Shown here: in pieces, positions 42,927 to 53,479 of the stretch
Position numbering within the stretch: the stretch's first letter is position 1
Layout of the letters: each line of letters starts with the position of its first letter
Program-made: the position numbers and the translations under genes
Notes under the pieces: generated by a model
Told to the model about the DNA's origin: nothing
The model's input: only the letters and a program-made list of their open reading frames with translations
The model's database searches: none
Source: JBBDWK01 sp040902885
GTDB taxonomy: Bacteria; Acidobacteriota; Terriglobia; Bryobacterales; Bryobacteraceae
Length of the DNA: 64,000 bases
Reading direction: 5' to 3'
Assembly: GCA_040902885.1 (NCBI GenBank)
Contig: JBBDWK010000097.1
Span: 1 to 64,000 of the forward strand

Positions 42927-45323
42927 ATGAAACAGGTCCATCGGGCGGCGCGCGCGCTATGGCGCACGCCTGGCTTTACTCTGTCTGCCCTAGCCACCCT
43001 CGCCCTGGGCATTGGCTCTGCAGTGCTGGCGTTCGCGGTGCTGTATTCCGTCGTGTTGCGCCCGATGTCTTTCCATGACCCCGAGCGACTGGCGTTCGTC
43101 TGGATTCACGACGTCCGGCGGGGCATCCATGAGGAGGGTCTCTCCTACCCGACCTACCTGGATTGGAAGGCCCGGAGCCGCGCCTTTGAGAACCTCGCGG
43201 TGCGGGGGCGTGGCTATGCCGCCATCCTGGCCGGGCCGGAACCCGAGCGCGTGCTGCTGGATGTCGTCTCGGCCAACTTTTTACCGCTCCTCGGCGTAAA
43301 GCCGAGCTTCGGCCGCGTCTTCACACCGGTCGAGGAGGAACGTGGCGACCTGGTCGCTGTGATCAGCCACCGCCTCGCGCGGCGCCGTTTCGGTTCGGGT
43401 GCGGCTGCTATGGGCGGCAGCCTGGAGATGTTCGGCCGTCTCTGGCGGGTAGTCGGGGTGATGCCTGCAGGCTTCGGCATCCCACCCTCGCGGCAGGACG
43501 TCTGGGTGCCGGCCCGCAAGTTTCCTCCTCTCGCCCGGTTCATGAACAGCCGAGAAATGGACTTTTTCATGGGGGTAGGCCGTCTCAACTCCGGAGTCAC
43601 TGTCCGCCAGGCAGAGACGGAGATCAACATCATCGGCCAGCAACTGGCACAGATCTATCCGATCAGTGACCCTGGCTTTGGCGGCTATGGCGTGTCAGTC
43701 GTCCCCTTGGACCGGCAGGTACTCGGCCATCGGCTTCCCCGCACCCTGTGGACCCTGCTGGGGGCCGTGGTGTTGGTGCTGCTCGTAGCGTGCGTCAATG
43801 TGGCCAACCTGCTGCTTGCGCGCGGGGCCGCCCGGCAAGCCGAGTTTGCGATCCGCGCGGCGCTAGGCGCTGGAGTGCGTCGGCTGGTGGGCCAGCAATT
43901 GACGGAGGGCGTGATCCTGGCCGCTCTCGGGGGCACGGCCGGCTGCGCGCTCGCCTGGGTTGGGCTACGGGTGCTTCCGCTGCTCGTTCCAGGTGACCTT
44001 CCGCGTTTCGACGAGCTGGCGATCCACCCACCGGTGCTCCTGTTCGCGGCGCTGGTTTCGTTGGTTGCGTGTGTCCTGTTCGGCACCGTGCCGGCATGGC
44101 TGCAGGCGCGGCGCGATCCACAAGTGGGACTGCGTGGGGCGAGCGCCCGCATGACGGACCGCAGGGCGAATCGCCTGCAATCGGTCCTGGTGGTGGCGGA
44201 GTTCGCCCTCGCCTTGGTGCTGCTGGCCGGCGCGGGCTTGTTCCTCCGCTCGTTCCTTGCTGTGCGCTCCGTCGAGCCCGGCTTCCAGGCACAGGGTGTG
44301 TTGCTGTTGCAGGTGGGCCGCGAAGGAACGGAGGTCCCAGGGCAAGCCGCGGCCTTCTACCGGGGGCTGCTGGATCGTATCCGCAATCTGCCGGGCGTCG
44401 AAACCGCGGGCGCAATCAACGACTTTTTCATCGAGCGCAACGCGGACTATGCCGTCACCGTGCAGGGCCGGCCTACGCAGAGAGGCGAGCAGGTCACCGT
44501 GGACGCGGTCACGTCCGCGTTCCTGCAGGCTGTAGGCGCCCGCCTGCTGCGCGGACGGTTCCTGATCGAGGCGGACTACCAACATGAGCGGCCCGCAGCC
44601 CTCGTGATCAACGAGACCTTCGCCCGGCGCTTCTTCCCCGGTGAGGATGCTGTAGGCAAGCACCTGAAGTTCGGCACGGCCGAGGCCCGCGGACCATGGA
44701 TCGAGGTCGTCGGTGTGGTGGCCGACCTGCGCCGCCGAGGCCTGGAGCTGCACGCGCTGTGCGAGGGCTTCGGGCCCGCATTTAATGAGGACATGGATGT
44801 GACGGTACGCTCTTCCGTCGCGCCCGAGCGCCTTGTGCCGGCCATCCGTGAAGCCGTCCGGGGGACCGCGCCCGGTGCCTCTGTCTATGGCATCGCCACG
44901 CTCGAGGCGCGACTGGCCGAGCTGGCCGCCGACCGGCGCTTGCAGGTGTGGTCGCTGAGCGGCTTCGCGCTGCTCACGCTGCTGCTGGCCGCGGTCGGCA
45001 TCGGCGGCGTGGTGCAGTATGTGGTGGGCCAGCGCCGCCGCGAGACGGCAATCCGCATGGCCTTGGGAGCCACGGCTGGCCGTGTTCACGCTGCCGTTTT
45101 GGGGCGTGCCGTGAGCCACGCGTTGCTTGGTATAGGGCTGGGCTTGGCGCTCACCGGCGCCCTGACCCGAGTGGTATCGAGCTTGCTTTTCGGCGTCAAC
45201 CCGCTGGACCCGGCCACCTTGGTGTTGGCGGCTGTGGTGCTCGTCTTTGTGGCCATCGCAGCCTGTTGGCTGCCGGCAAACGCCGCGTCACGGGCCGACC
45301 CGGCTGTCCTGATGAGGGAGTGA
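42927..45323 (+). CDS. MacB-like ABC transporter permease of the ADOP type
   Basis: A 798-residue protein with AAAGGAGAG before the ATG. It has two FtsX/MacB permease units, each with an extracytoplasmic domain: the first opens ALWRTPGFTLSALATLALGIG with the following periplasmic GVMPAGFGIPPSRQDVWVP. Helices cluster at about 20-42, 270-295, 320-345, 365-390, 415-440, and near 675-790. The second half repeats the pattern with VINETFARRFFPGEDAVGK. Such fused permeases without an own ATPase gene (acidobacterial duplicated orphan permeases) are numerous in this phylum. No ATPase or membrane-fusion gene is adjacent. Substrate unknown. Confidence 0.93.
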   Translation: MKQVHRAARALWRTPGFTLSALATLALGIGSAVLAFAVLYSVVLRPMSFHDPERLAFVWIHDVRRGIHEEGLSYPTYLDWKARSRAFENLAVRGRGYAAILAGPEPERVLLDVVSANFLPLLGVKPSFGRVFTPVEEERGDLVAVISHRLARRRFGSGAAAMGGSLEMFGRLWRVVGVMPAGFGIPPSRQDVWVPARKFPPLARFMNSREMDFFMGVGRLNSGVTVRQAETEINIIGQQLAQIYPISDPGFGGYGVSVVPLDRQVLGHRLPRTLWTLLGAVVLVLLVACVNVANLLLARGAARQAEFAIRAALGAGVRRLVGQQLTEGVILAALGGTAGCALAWVGLRVLPLLVPGDLPRFDELAIHPPVLLFAALVSLVACVLFGTVPAWLQARRDPQVGLRGASARMTDRRANRLQSVLVVAEFALALVLLAGAGLFLRSFLAVRSVEPGFQAQGVLLLQVGREGTEVPGQAAAFYRGLLDRIRNLPGVETAGAINDFFIERNADYAVTVQGRPTQRGEQVTVDAVTSAFLQAVGARLLRGRFLIEADYQHERPAALVINETFARRFFPGEDAVGKHLKFGTAEARGPWIEVVGVVADLRRRGLELHALCEGFGPAFNEDMDVTVRSSVAPERLVPAIREAVRGTAPGASVYGIATLEARLAELAADRRLQVWSLSGFALLTLLLAAVGIGGVVQYVVGQRRRETAIRMALGATAGRVHAAVLGRAVSHALLGIGLGLALTGALTRVVSSLLFGVNPLDPATLVLAAVVLVFVAIAACWLPANAASRADPAVLMRE

Positions 45324-45326
45324 CCA

Positions 45327-45386
45327 CCGCCGAGGCGCAGAGAAAAGCTTTGAAAAGATTTTCTCAGCGTCTCTGCGTCTCGGCGG
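45327..45386. terminator. 16-bp stem hairpin between ADOP permease and hicA, built from a dispersed repeat
   Basis: CCGCCGAGGCGCAGAG (45327-45342) pairs with CTCTGCGTCTCGGCGG (45371-45386) with a single G-U wobble; the loop is AT-rich. The right arm is the same sequence type as the repeats at 461-490 and 45921-45955. It can terminate the permease transcript and, from the other strand, hicA. Confidence 0.6.
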
Positions 45387-45407
45387 TTCATTGCCGATGC
45401 CCCTCGG

Positions 45408-45653
45408 CTACAAGTCTTCGCGGCGCAGTCCGGTCTTCTTCGCCAGCACCTTCATCGCGGTAGGGCCGAGGGTCACGCGGTCGTGGTAGGCGAACAGGAA
45501 ATCCTGCCAGCCGGGACGTTCGAGAATCCGGTGGGAGGTTCCGCTCTGCCGTTTGATGCGCCAGCCGATCCGAAGCAACGCCGCAAGCGCCTGCTTCGCC
45601 TTCGTGGAAGGCCAGTCTGGGGACGCTGTCTTAGGCGGCAATGAAGGAGACAT
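45408..45653 (-). CDS. hicA: HicA-like mRNA interferase toxin
   Basis: 81 residues from ATG 45653, which lies inside the end of hicB (23-bp overlap); the frame extends further upstream. The dsRBD-like HicA fold is visible: STKAKQALAALLRIGWRIKRQ, then GTSHRILERPGW, where the His corresponds to the catalytic residue of the HicA GSH motif, then LGPTAMKVLAKKTGL. The usual Gly before Ser-His is Thr here (TSH). It should cleave mRNA when freed from HicB. Confidence 0.82.
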   Translation of the reverse strand: MSPSLPPKTASPDWPSTKAKQALAALLRIGWRIKRQSGTSHRILERPGWQDFLFAYHDRVTLGPTAMKVLAKKTGLRREDL

Positions 45654-45870
45654 CCATGGGGCCGGGGACTGCTTCCCCGTGCTCCAGGCGGTCGGCAATC
45701 AACCGCAGCGCGAGCGCCTGCACGGCCGCGGTGGCCTGCTTCTTGGTCCTCCCGTATGCGGTCACACCGGGCAGGGCGGGAATGTCCGCCAGCCAGCGGC
45801 CATCCTCTTCCCGGTAGTACTCGATCACGAGCGAGAACTTGCTCGCCGACGCAGCCTTCGGCATGTCCAT
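45631..45870 (-). CDS. hicB: HicB-like antitoxin
   Basis: A 79-residue protein. The partly degraded RNase H-like HicB domain reads FSLVIEYYREEDGRWLADIPALPGVTAYG, then TKKQATAAVQALALRLIADR. It lacks a distinct C-terminal DNA-binding domain, as in short HicB forms. It precedes hicA, so antitoxin comes first here, reverse of the common hicA-hicB order. Confidence 0.85.
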   Translation of the reverse strand: MDMPKAASASKFSLVIEYYREEDGRWLADIPALPGVTAYGRTKKQATAAVQALALRLIADRLEHGEAVPGPMDVSFIAA

Positions 45871-45920
45871 ATCATCCCATCAAAACCTTTCCCAAGAAAG
45901 TTGGTCTTGACGTGAGCAGC

Positions 45921-45955
45921 TTTTCTCTGCGCCTCGGCGTCTCTGCGGTTATCTT
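45921..45955. repeat. copy of dispersed GCGCCTCGGCGTCTC intergenic repeat
   Basis: Contains the 15-bp core (45929-45943) identical to that at 464-478, flanked by TTTTCTCT and TGCGGTTA. It sits between hicB and the HAD phosphatase gene and touches the stop codon of the latter. Confidence 0.55.
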
Positions 45956-46582
45956 ATGTCGAGAGCTCGCGCAGATCCGATACCCAGTAGTCCGGCCCCC
46001 AGCGCGCGAGATCCTCGCGCTTTCCGTAGCCATAGTTGACGGCGCAGATCTTCACACCGGCGCGGCGGCCGGCTTCCATGTCCGCCGCGGAGTCGCCCAC
46101 CATCAGGCAATTTTCCGGACTTTCCGAGAGCGCCGCCAGCGAGGCCAGGAGCACATCGGGCGCCGGCTTGCACGGAATTCCATCGGTGCCCTGCACATGG
46201 TCGAAATGAGAGATCAGCCCGAACTGCTCCAGCACAAGCCGCGTCGTTGGAGTGCCCTTCGTGGTAGCCGTCGCCTTGCGGCCTGGCAGCCGCGCGAGAG
46301 CTTCCGATACGCCCGGATAGAGCCTGGTCTGGGCATGTTTCCGGAGCAGATAAACGCTGCGGTACTTCAGTATGAGTCCGTCAATCTGTTCGGGCGTGTA
46401 AGAAGGGAAGAGATTCTGAAAGAGATCGATCAGATGGCGGCCTATGTAGCCCTTGAGGAACTCGTGGGAGACGCCGGCGAGGGGAACTTCGGACAGTACC
46501 TGCTGGATCGCCCCGCAAATATCGAGGGCGGAATCCAGCAGGGTTCCGTCTACATCGAACAGATAAGCTCGGAAGCCCGGAA

Positions 46583-46586
<4 letters not shown>
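45954..46586 (-). CDS. HAD-family phosphatase (phosphoglycolate phosphatase-like)
   Basis: A 210-residue protein from GTG 46586, in a GTGA overlap with the ftsH stop. HAD motifs: I DVDGTLLDS (11-19), II TATTKGTPT, III KPAPDVLLA, IV GDSAADMEAGRRAG. The small alpha-helical cap between I and II is that of Gph/PGMB-like enzymes. The likely reaction is dephosphorylation of 2-phosphoglycolate or another small phosphate ester. Coupled to ftsH and downstream of tilS. Confidence 0.9.
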
Positions 46587-48490
<1,904 letters not shown>

Positions 48491-48615
48491 GCAACCTCCC
48501 CAGAACCCTGGGGTCCTGGAATCTCGGGCTCGCCGGGATCGCGATTCCCATATGACGCACTGTTGGCCCTTATCCCTTTAGACGCCGCGGGTACTGCCAC
48601 GGTTCAGATTTCTCC

Positions 48616-49989
48616 CTACGGCCGGTCACATTCCCGGATCGCAAGGATTGAGCGGGTGTTCGAATCCGCGGCCACATGCCGCGCCGGTCCGAACTGGCGT
48701 GACCAGACGATCTCGCTTCCCCGCAGGATTACCGGCCAATCGCGGCGTTCCCACACGGGGATTCTGGCCTGCTGGAATAGGTTCTTAACTTTTGTGTCTC
48801 CGGCGTGCCCTTGAGCCTGGTACTGGTCGCCGGGCCTCCAGTTACGCACTTCGAGCGGCCCGGAAACCCTCTCCCAATCCATGAGACTCACCTCACAATT
48901 ATATCCCGAATCGAGTTTTGGAATGTCCACTCTGTCATACACGTCCAGAGAAAGCCGGCCTTTCCGCCCGGGAAGCTCCACGACGCCGGGAACCTGCGCC
49001 GGAACCTGGAAGTTGTGCGCCGGCTCCCGCGCTCCGATGCGAATCCAGTCGAACGACCGGCAGACCTCCAGGTCCGGAATCTGCCTGCGGCCGTGCCCCG
49101 CTTCCCGTGCGGCCAGATCCAGTACCTGCTCCACGTGGGGGAAGTCGATCCGGCGCAGATCTCCCTTGGCCATCTCGATCATCCGCCGCACCAGACGCCG
49201 GCCAACGGCTCGGGGCAGCTGGGCCAGGGTATCGGCGCGTGCCACAACAGCAAAGCCTTGTTTTTCAATGTGCTCCGCCGCCAGCCGGTTCAGTTCGCCC
49301 GCCCACCAGGATTCCTCCTCCGCGGCCCAGTCGGCCATGTGCGCCAGGGTCTCCTCCAGGGCTGGGTTCCACTCCCGCTCCAATTGCGGTAAGAGGCTAT
49401 GGCGGATGCGGTTGCGGGCAAAGATTGGCTCGGTGTTACTGGAATCCTCGCGCCAGACGAGGGCCTTTTCGCGGAGGTATGCCTCCACCTCCTGCCGGGT
49501 TACGCCCAGCAGCGGCCGCACGATCCTCTCTTCGCTCACCGGCCGGATGCCGGCCAGGCCGGCCGTCCCCGCGCCCCTCAGAAACCGGAACAGCACCGTC
49601 TCGGCCTGGTCCGCGCTCGTCTGACCCACGGCGATCGCGTCAACCGCACCGGAGGCCCGCAACTCTGCGAAAAACTCGCGCCGGGCCTCCCGGGCCGCCT
49701 GCTCCAGGTTGCCGCCCATCTTCCGGACGTTCCGCCGGGAGATGATCGCCGGCAGTCCCAGCCGCGCGGCCAGATCGCGCACGAATTCCGCGTCGCCTTC
49801 CGACTCCCCGCCGCGCAACTCGTGATTCAGGTGCAGCACGCTCAGCCGCAGGTCCCAGCGCGGGGCCAGCTCGAGCAGCACATGCAGGAGACAAACCGAA
49901 TCCCGTCCCCCGGATACGGCTACGCCCACACGGTCCTTTTCCCGGAACATGTTATAACGGGTGATTGTTTCGACAACGCGCGGGAGCAC
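48616..49989 (-). CDS. tilS: tRNA(Ile)-lysidine synthase
   Basis: 457 residues from GTG 49989. The PP-loop ATPase motif SGGRDS is at 26-31 (commonly SGGxDS), followed by LSVLHLNHELRGGESEGD and the RIRHSLLPQLE motif. The C-terminal substrate-binding domain ends RNWRPGDQYQAQGHAGDTKVKN and VPVWERRDWPVI-like sequence. It attaches lysine to C34 of tRNA-Ile(CAU), changing it to read AUA. It is divergent from the kdsC-like gene, 35 bp away, and upstream of ftsH, an order shared by many bacteria. Confidence 0.96.
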   Translation of the reverse strand: MLPRVVETITRYNMFREKDRVGVAVSGGRDSVCLLHVLLELAPRWDLRLSVLHLNHELRGGESEGDAEFVRDLAARLGLPAIISRRNVRKMGGNLEQAAREARREFFAELRASGAVDAIAVGQTSADQAETVLFRFLRGAGTAGLAGIRPVSEERIVRPLLGVTRQEVEAYLREKALVWREDSSNTEPIFARNRIRHSLLPQLEREWNPALEETLAHMADWAAEEESWWAGELNRLAAEHIEKQGFAVVARADTLAQLPRAVGRRLVRRMIEMAKGDLRRIDFPHVEQVLDLAAREAGHGRRQIPDLEVCRSFDWIRIGAREPAHNFQVPAQVPGVVELPGRKGRLSLDVYDRVDIPKLDSGYNCEVSLMDWERVSGPLEVRNWRPGDQYQAQGHAGDTKVKNLFQQARIPVWERRDWPVILRGSEIVWSRQFGPARHVAADSNTRSILAIRECDRP

Positions 49990-50024
49990 GCTTCAATTTT
50001 AACAGTCGCCGAAAACCGTAAAAA

Positions 50025-50567
50025 ATGAAAACCGTGAACGATCTGGCTTCCCAGGTGCAGCTTCTGCTGATGGACGTGGACGGCGTTCTAACCGATGGGA
50101 GGCTCTACAACGTGCCCGGACTGTCCGGCGAGATGGTGGAAACCAAGGCCTTCGACTCCCAGGACGGCATCGCGTTGCACTGGCTGAAATGGAAGGGAAT
50201 TCGGACCGGCCTCATCAGCGGACGCGTCTCGCCCGCCACGGTCACCCGCGCCAATCAGTGCCACTTCTCGTACATCTACCAGGGTCACATCGAGAAGATT
50301 CCGATCCTCGAAGACATCCTCGCCGATGCGAAGCTGGAGAAAGCCCAGGTTGCCTACATCGGCGACGACCTGACGGATATCGTCGTGATGCGCCGCGTGG
50401 GATTCGCCGTCGCCACCGCCAATGCCCGCCCCGAGGTGAAGGCCAGCGCGCATTACGTCACCAAAGTCCCGGGCGGCGGCGGCGCCGTCCGCGAGGTAGT
50501 CGAAATCATCCTGAAGGCACAAGGCTACTGGCCGGAGATACTGGCCAAGTACGAAGTCTGCGGTTGA
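50025..50567 (+). CDS. KdsC-like HAD phosphatase (KDO-8-phosphate phosphatase family)
   Basis: A 180-residue cap-less HAD protein. Motif I DVDGVLTDG (17-25), motif II TGLISGR, motif III KIPILEDIL and motif IV YIGDDLTDIVVMRRVG, with the FAVATANARPEVKASAHYVT and GGGGAVREVVEIIL end typical of KdsC. It should hydrolyse 3-deoxy-manno-octulosonate 8-phosphate in lipopolysaccharide core synthesis, or a related nonulosonate phosphate. No other kds gene is adjacent, so the substrate is not certain. Confidence 0.9.
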   Translation: MKTVNDLASQVQLLLMDVDGVLTDGRLYNVPGLSGEMVETKAFDSQDGIALHWLKWKGIRTGLISGRVSPATVTRANQCHFSYIYQGHIEKIPILEDILADAKLEKAQVAYIGDDLTDIVVMRRVGFAVATANARPEVKASAHYVTKVPGGGGAVREVVEIILKAQGYWPEILAKYEVCG

Positions 50568-50585
50568 GGTAGCATTACTGTATCC

Positions 50586-51839
50586 ATGCTGCGCTGCATA
50601 GTCCTGCTGGGTCTGGCGCTGGCGCCGCTTGCGGCTGAAAATCCGCCGGTGCGCATGATCGAATCCGCGGGCGAAGCGGCCCGCTACTGGCCGCGGTGGC
50701 GCGGACCGTCCGGCCAAGGGCTTGTGGCTGGCTCGGGTTATCCGGATACGTGGTCCCCGACCGAAAACGTGCTCTGGAAAGTCGAGGCGCCGGGCCGGGG
50801 CAACTCGTCTCCCATCGTATGGAAAGACCGCATCTTCCTCACGGCCGGATACGATGAGGGCGCGCGCCGCGCAATTTTCTGCTTCCGCCGCGAGGATGGA
50901 AAACTGCTATGGGAAGCGGCGGCTCCGGCGGCTCCCGCGGAAAAGCTCTATCGCAAAAATACGTATGCTTCGTCCACGCCAAGCACGGACGGCGAGCGCG
51001 TCTATGCCTACTTTGGCAACGCCGGTCTCCTGGCAGTCGATTTCGAGGGCCGCCAGGTCTGGCATCGCAGCTTCGGCCAGATCACGCTCTATCACGGCAG
51101 CGCGGGTTCGCCCCTCCTGTACAAAGACAGCGTGATCGTGTTTCAAGACCAGCGCCAGGGCTCGTTCATCGCCGCGCTCGACCGGCGCACGGGAAAGACT
51201 CTGTGGTCCACCCAGCGCGAAGAACGGATCGGCTGGTCCTCGCCCATCGCCATCCGCGTGGGCAACCGCGACGAGATTATCGTCAGCAGCCAGGACCGCG
51301 TCTCCGCATACGACCCGGCCACTGGGCGCGAGTTGTGGAAGTGTTCGGGCAACACCATGGAGGTTACGCCTACGCCCGCCGTCGGCCACGGGCTGGTCTT
51401 CTGTCCTTCCGGCCGCGCCGGTCCCACCCTGGCGATCCGGCCCGGCGGCGCCGGCGATGTGACCGGAAGCCACATTGCGTGGCAGACGCCTCGAGGCTCG
51501 CCGTTCATCCCCTCGCCGTTGTTGTATGGGAAATATCTTTATCTGGTCAACGATATGACTTCGGTGGCGACTTGCTTTGAAGCCGCAACCGGCAATCTGG
51601 CCTGGCAGGGCCGCCTGGGAGAAGCGCACCGAGAATCTTTCTCAGCCTCGCCGGTCGGCGTGGACGGCAAAGTGTTCTTCACCAACGACGAAGGCGAAAC
51701 TTTCGTCCTCGCGGCCGGTCCCGAATTCCGCCTGTTGCACGTCAACCGCCTCGGCGAGCGCACGCTGGCTTCGCCGGCATTGGTGGACGGCCGCTGGTAT
51801 TTCCGTACCGCCGGCCATCTGCTGGCCATTGGCCGGTAG
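50586..51839 (+). CDS. exported PQQ-type beta-propeller (BamB-like) protein
   Basis: A 417-residue protein. Signal peptide MLRCIVLLGLALAPLAAE, then RYWPRWRGPSGQGLVAGSG, the usual opening of acidobacterial and planctomycete PQQ-binding-like repeat proteins. Propeller blades follow with tryptophan docking motifs (FCFRREDGKLLWEA, VDFEGRQVWHRSF, LDRRTGKTLWST, YDPATGRELWKC, CFEAATGNLAWQG). It has no haem motif and none of the full PQQ dehydrogenase active-site residues, so it is probably a scaffold or binding protein. 18 bp after the kdsC-like gene. Confidence 0.9.
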   Translation: MLRCIVLLGLALAPLAAENPPVRMIESAGEAARYWPRWRGPSGQGLVAGSGYPDTWSPTENVLWKVEAPGRGNSSPIVWKDRIFLTAGYDEGARRAIFCFRREDGKLLWEAAAPAAPAEKLYRKNTYASSTPSTDGERVYAYFGNAGLLAVDFEGRQVWHRSFGQITLYHGSAGSPLLYKDSVIVFQDQRQGSFIAALDRRTGKTLWSTQREERIGWSSPIAIRVGNRDEIIVSSQDRVSAYDPATGRELWKCSGNTMEVTPTPAVGHGLVFCPSGRAGPTLAIRPGGAGDVTGSHIAWQTPRGSPFIPSPLLYGKYLYLVNDMTSVATCFEAATGNLAWQGRLGEAHRESFSASPVGVDGKVFFTNDEGETFVLAAGPEFRLLHVNRLGERTLASPALVDGRWYFRTAGHLLAIGR

Positions 51840-51846
51840 ATTTCTC

Positions 51847-52176
51847 TCACAGCCCGGGTCCAAGACGCCAGCGTCGTTTCACCTGCTCCCACCAGCGTTC
51901 GGGACGCAGCTTCAGATTGTCCGGACCGCCTCCGGTCACCACAAGAAGCCGTTCTCGGGTGGCGGCTGGCTGCCGGAGCAGAGAGTGCGCCCGGCTCATG
52001 GCATCGCGGACCCCCTGTTCGTACGCGAAGTTCACGGCCGCAACGAACGTTTCGCACCGCGCCGTGGTGGCGAAAATATAGTAGCGCCCTACCGGCTCTA
52101 TCCCCGGGCCTCTCAGGACTACTTCGACTTCCTGGCCAGCAGGCGCCGTAGACATCGTGATTTCGTAATGGTGCAC
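51847..52176 (-). CDS. hypothetical protein
   Basis: A 109-residue protein from GTG 52176, supported by GGGAG about 5 bases upstream. Not recognised. The N-terminal half is strand-rich (MHHYEITMSTAPAGQEVEVV, VGRYYIFATTARCETFVAA), followed by a helix and a basic Trp-rich end (RWWEQVKRRWRLGPGL). No signal peptide. It converges on the PQQ-type gene, 7 bp apart. Confidence 0.6.
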   Translation of the reverse strand: MHHYEITMSTAPAGQEVEVVLRGPGIEPVGRYYIFATTARCETFVAAVNFAYEQGVRDAMSRAHSLLRQPAATRERLLVVTGGGPDNLKLRPERWWEQVKRRWRLGPGL

Positions 52177-52316
52177 GGCTACTCCCTCGGTTACGAAAAG
52201 TGTACTGCAAATTCAGGACGATTTACAGCCCCAGTCTTTTCTCCCAATTGGTCGTCCTTGCTGCATTGAGGACCGTGTGGTAGGTTTGGATTCCTTTGGC
52301 TTGTAGGAGGTCGGTC

Positions 52317-53474
52317 ATGCGGATTAGATTCCCCTTCGGAGTGATTACGGCGGCCTTTGTGTGGCTTTCCTTTCTGTCCCCTGTTCGTGCCGAGGGCAAG
52401 CCCGAAGACGAAATCGCCGGTACCATCAAGGTGTTCCTCGGCAAGGATTTCGTCGCCGATTGGCAGGGCATCGAAGCGCTTCCCAAGGTCAACTGGACGC
52501 AGCTGCCACCGACGATGCTGCAGAATTGCTTGCCTGACGGAGGCTGTTTCACCCTTCAGGGCGTAGCGGCAATCGGAGGCAGGAAGCTCGTCGTGCTCGC
52601 TACCGGGGCGCGGACCATCGTCTCCAATATCTATTTCCGGAACATGACGTCGCCGTTTGGAGAGGCCGCGGTTGTGGCGGCGCTGAGGCAAGCGGCCCTT
52701 TCAGCCGAATTGGCGCGCTGCCCGATCAAGCCCGGGATCGGCGGCACGAATTGGTATCGCCTCACAGGCGCGAGCACGAATCCGGGCGTTTTATCGATCC
52801 AGTCGTCCTGCAATGGAAAGCCTTGCGAAGGCTTCGCGCTGTCACGACGCGAGGACTTGCCCCCGCTTCAGCCCAACCAGTTGCGCCTCTACACGGAGCG
52901 TTGTTCGGCGACGGGCGCCGATCGCGTGCCGGTCTCGACCGTGATGCCGCACGAGCAGTTGGCGCGGACGTTCGTGGTTCTCCTGCCGCAAGCCGCCGGC
53001 CCGGCGCTCTATGATTGGAAGACTCTGACGAGCCTGCCGGCGGGAATTGGATGGGATGCCGCCGGCGCCAGGAAGGGCGACCTTTCCTACAAACGCGATC
53101 CCAACCCCTGGATGCATCAAGGACACATCGCCTTCTCGGGGCGCCAATTCCACCTTCTGTTCAGTGGTTCGCCCACCGAGGTGAAGACGGGCTATTTTGA
53201 GGAGGCCGGCACGCACCCGCGCGGCGAGGATCTGCTGGGCTTTCTGCGCACACAGGGCTTCAGCATACAACTGGTGCGCTGTGGACCGGTCTACACACAG
53301 TCCAGCAACAATTGGTACAGCGTAAAAAGCGCGAAGACGCAGCCCATCATGCTGAGGCAATCGATGGGCTTTGAAGGCAATCTGGTGAACGACAGCTACG
53401 AGCTGCGCTTTGACGCCAGCCTGCCGAAGCGGGACCCGCGAGACCGCGATCCGGGTGTAAGCGGCTGCCAGTAG
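52317..53474 (+). CDS. exported protein with an internally duplicated ~180-residue domain
   Basis: 385 residues from ATG 52317, preceded by GGAGG at good spacing; a longer frame starts at 52296. Signal peptide IRFPFGVITAAFVWLSFLSPVRA. Two homologous halves can be aligned: LARCPIKPGIGGTNWYRLTG with LVRCGPVYTQSSNNWYSVKS, then the closing ASTNPGVLSI with AKTQPIMLRQ. Each half opens with a DWQGIEALP/DWKTLTSLP motif. Conserved Cys occur in both halves. No catalytic motif; I cannot assign a family. It converges on the HET-C-like gene with a 5-bp gap. Confidence 0.75.
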   Translation: MRIRFPFGVITAAFVWLSFLSPVRAEGKPEDEIAGTIKVFLGKDFVADWQGIEALPKVNWTQLPPTMLQNCLPDGGCFTLQGVAAIGGRKLVVLATGARTIVSNIYFRNMTSPFGEAAVVAALRQAALSAELARCPIKPGIGGTNWYRLTGASTNPGVLSIQSSCNGKPCEGFALSRREDLPPLQPNQLRLYTERCSATGADRVPVSTVMPHEQLARTFVVLLPQAAGPALYDWKTLTSLPAGIGWDAAGARKGDLSYKRDPNPWMHQGHIAFSGRQFHLLFSGSPTEVKTGYFEEAGTHPRGEDLLGFLRTQGFSIQLVRCGPVYTQSSNNWYSVKSAKTQPIMLRQSMGFEGNLVNDSYELRFDASLPKRDPRDRDPGVSGCQ

Positions 53475-53479
53475 CGAAG

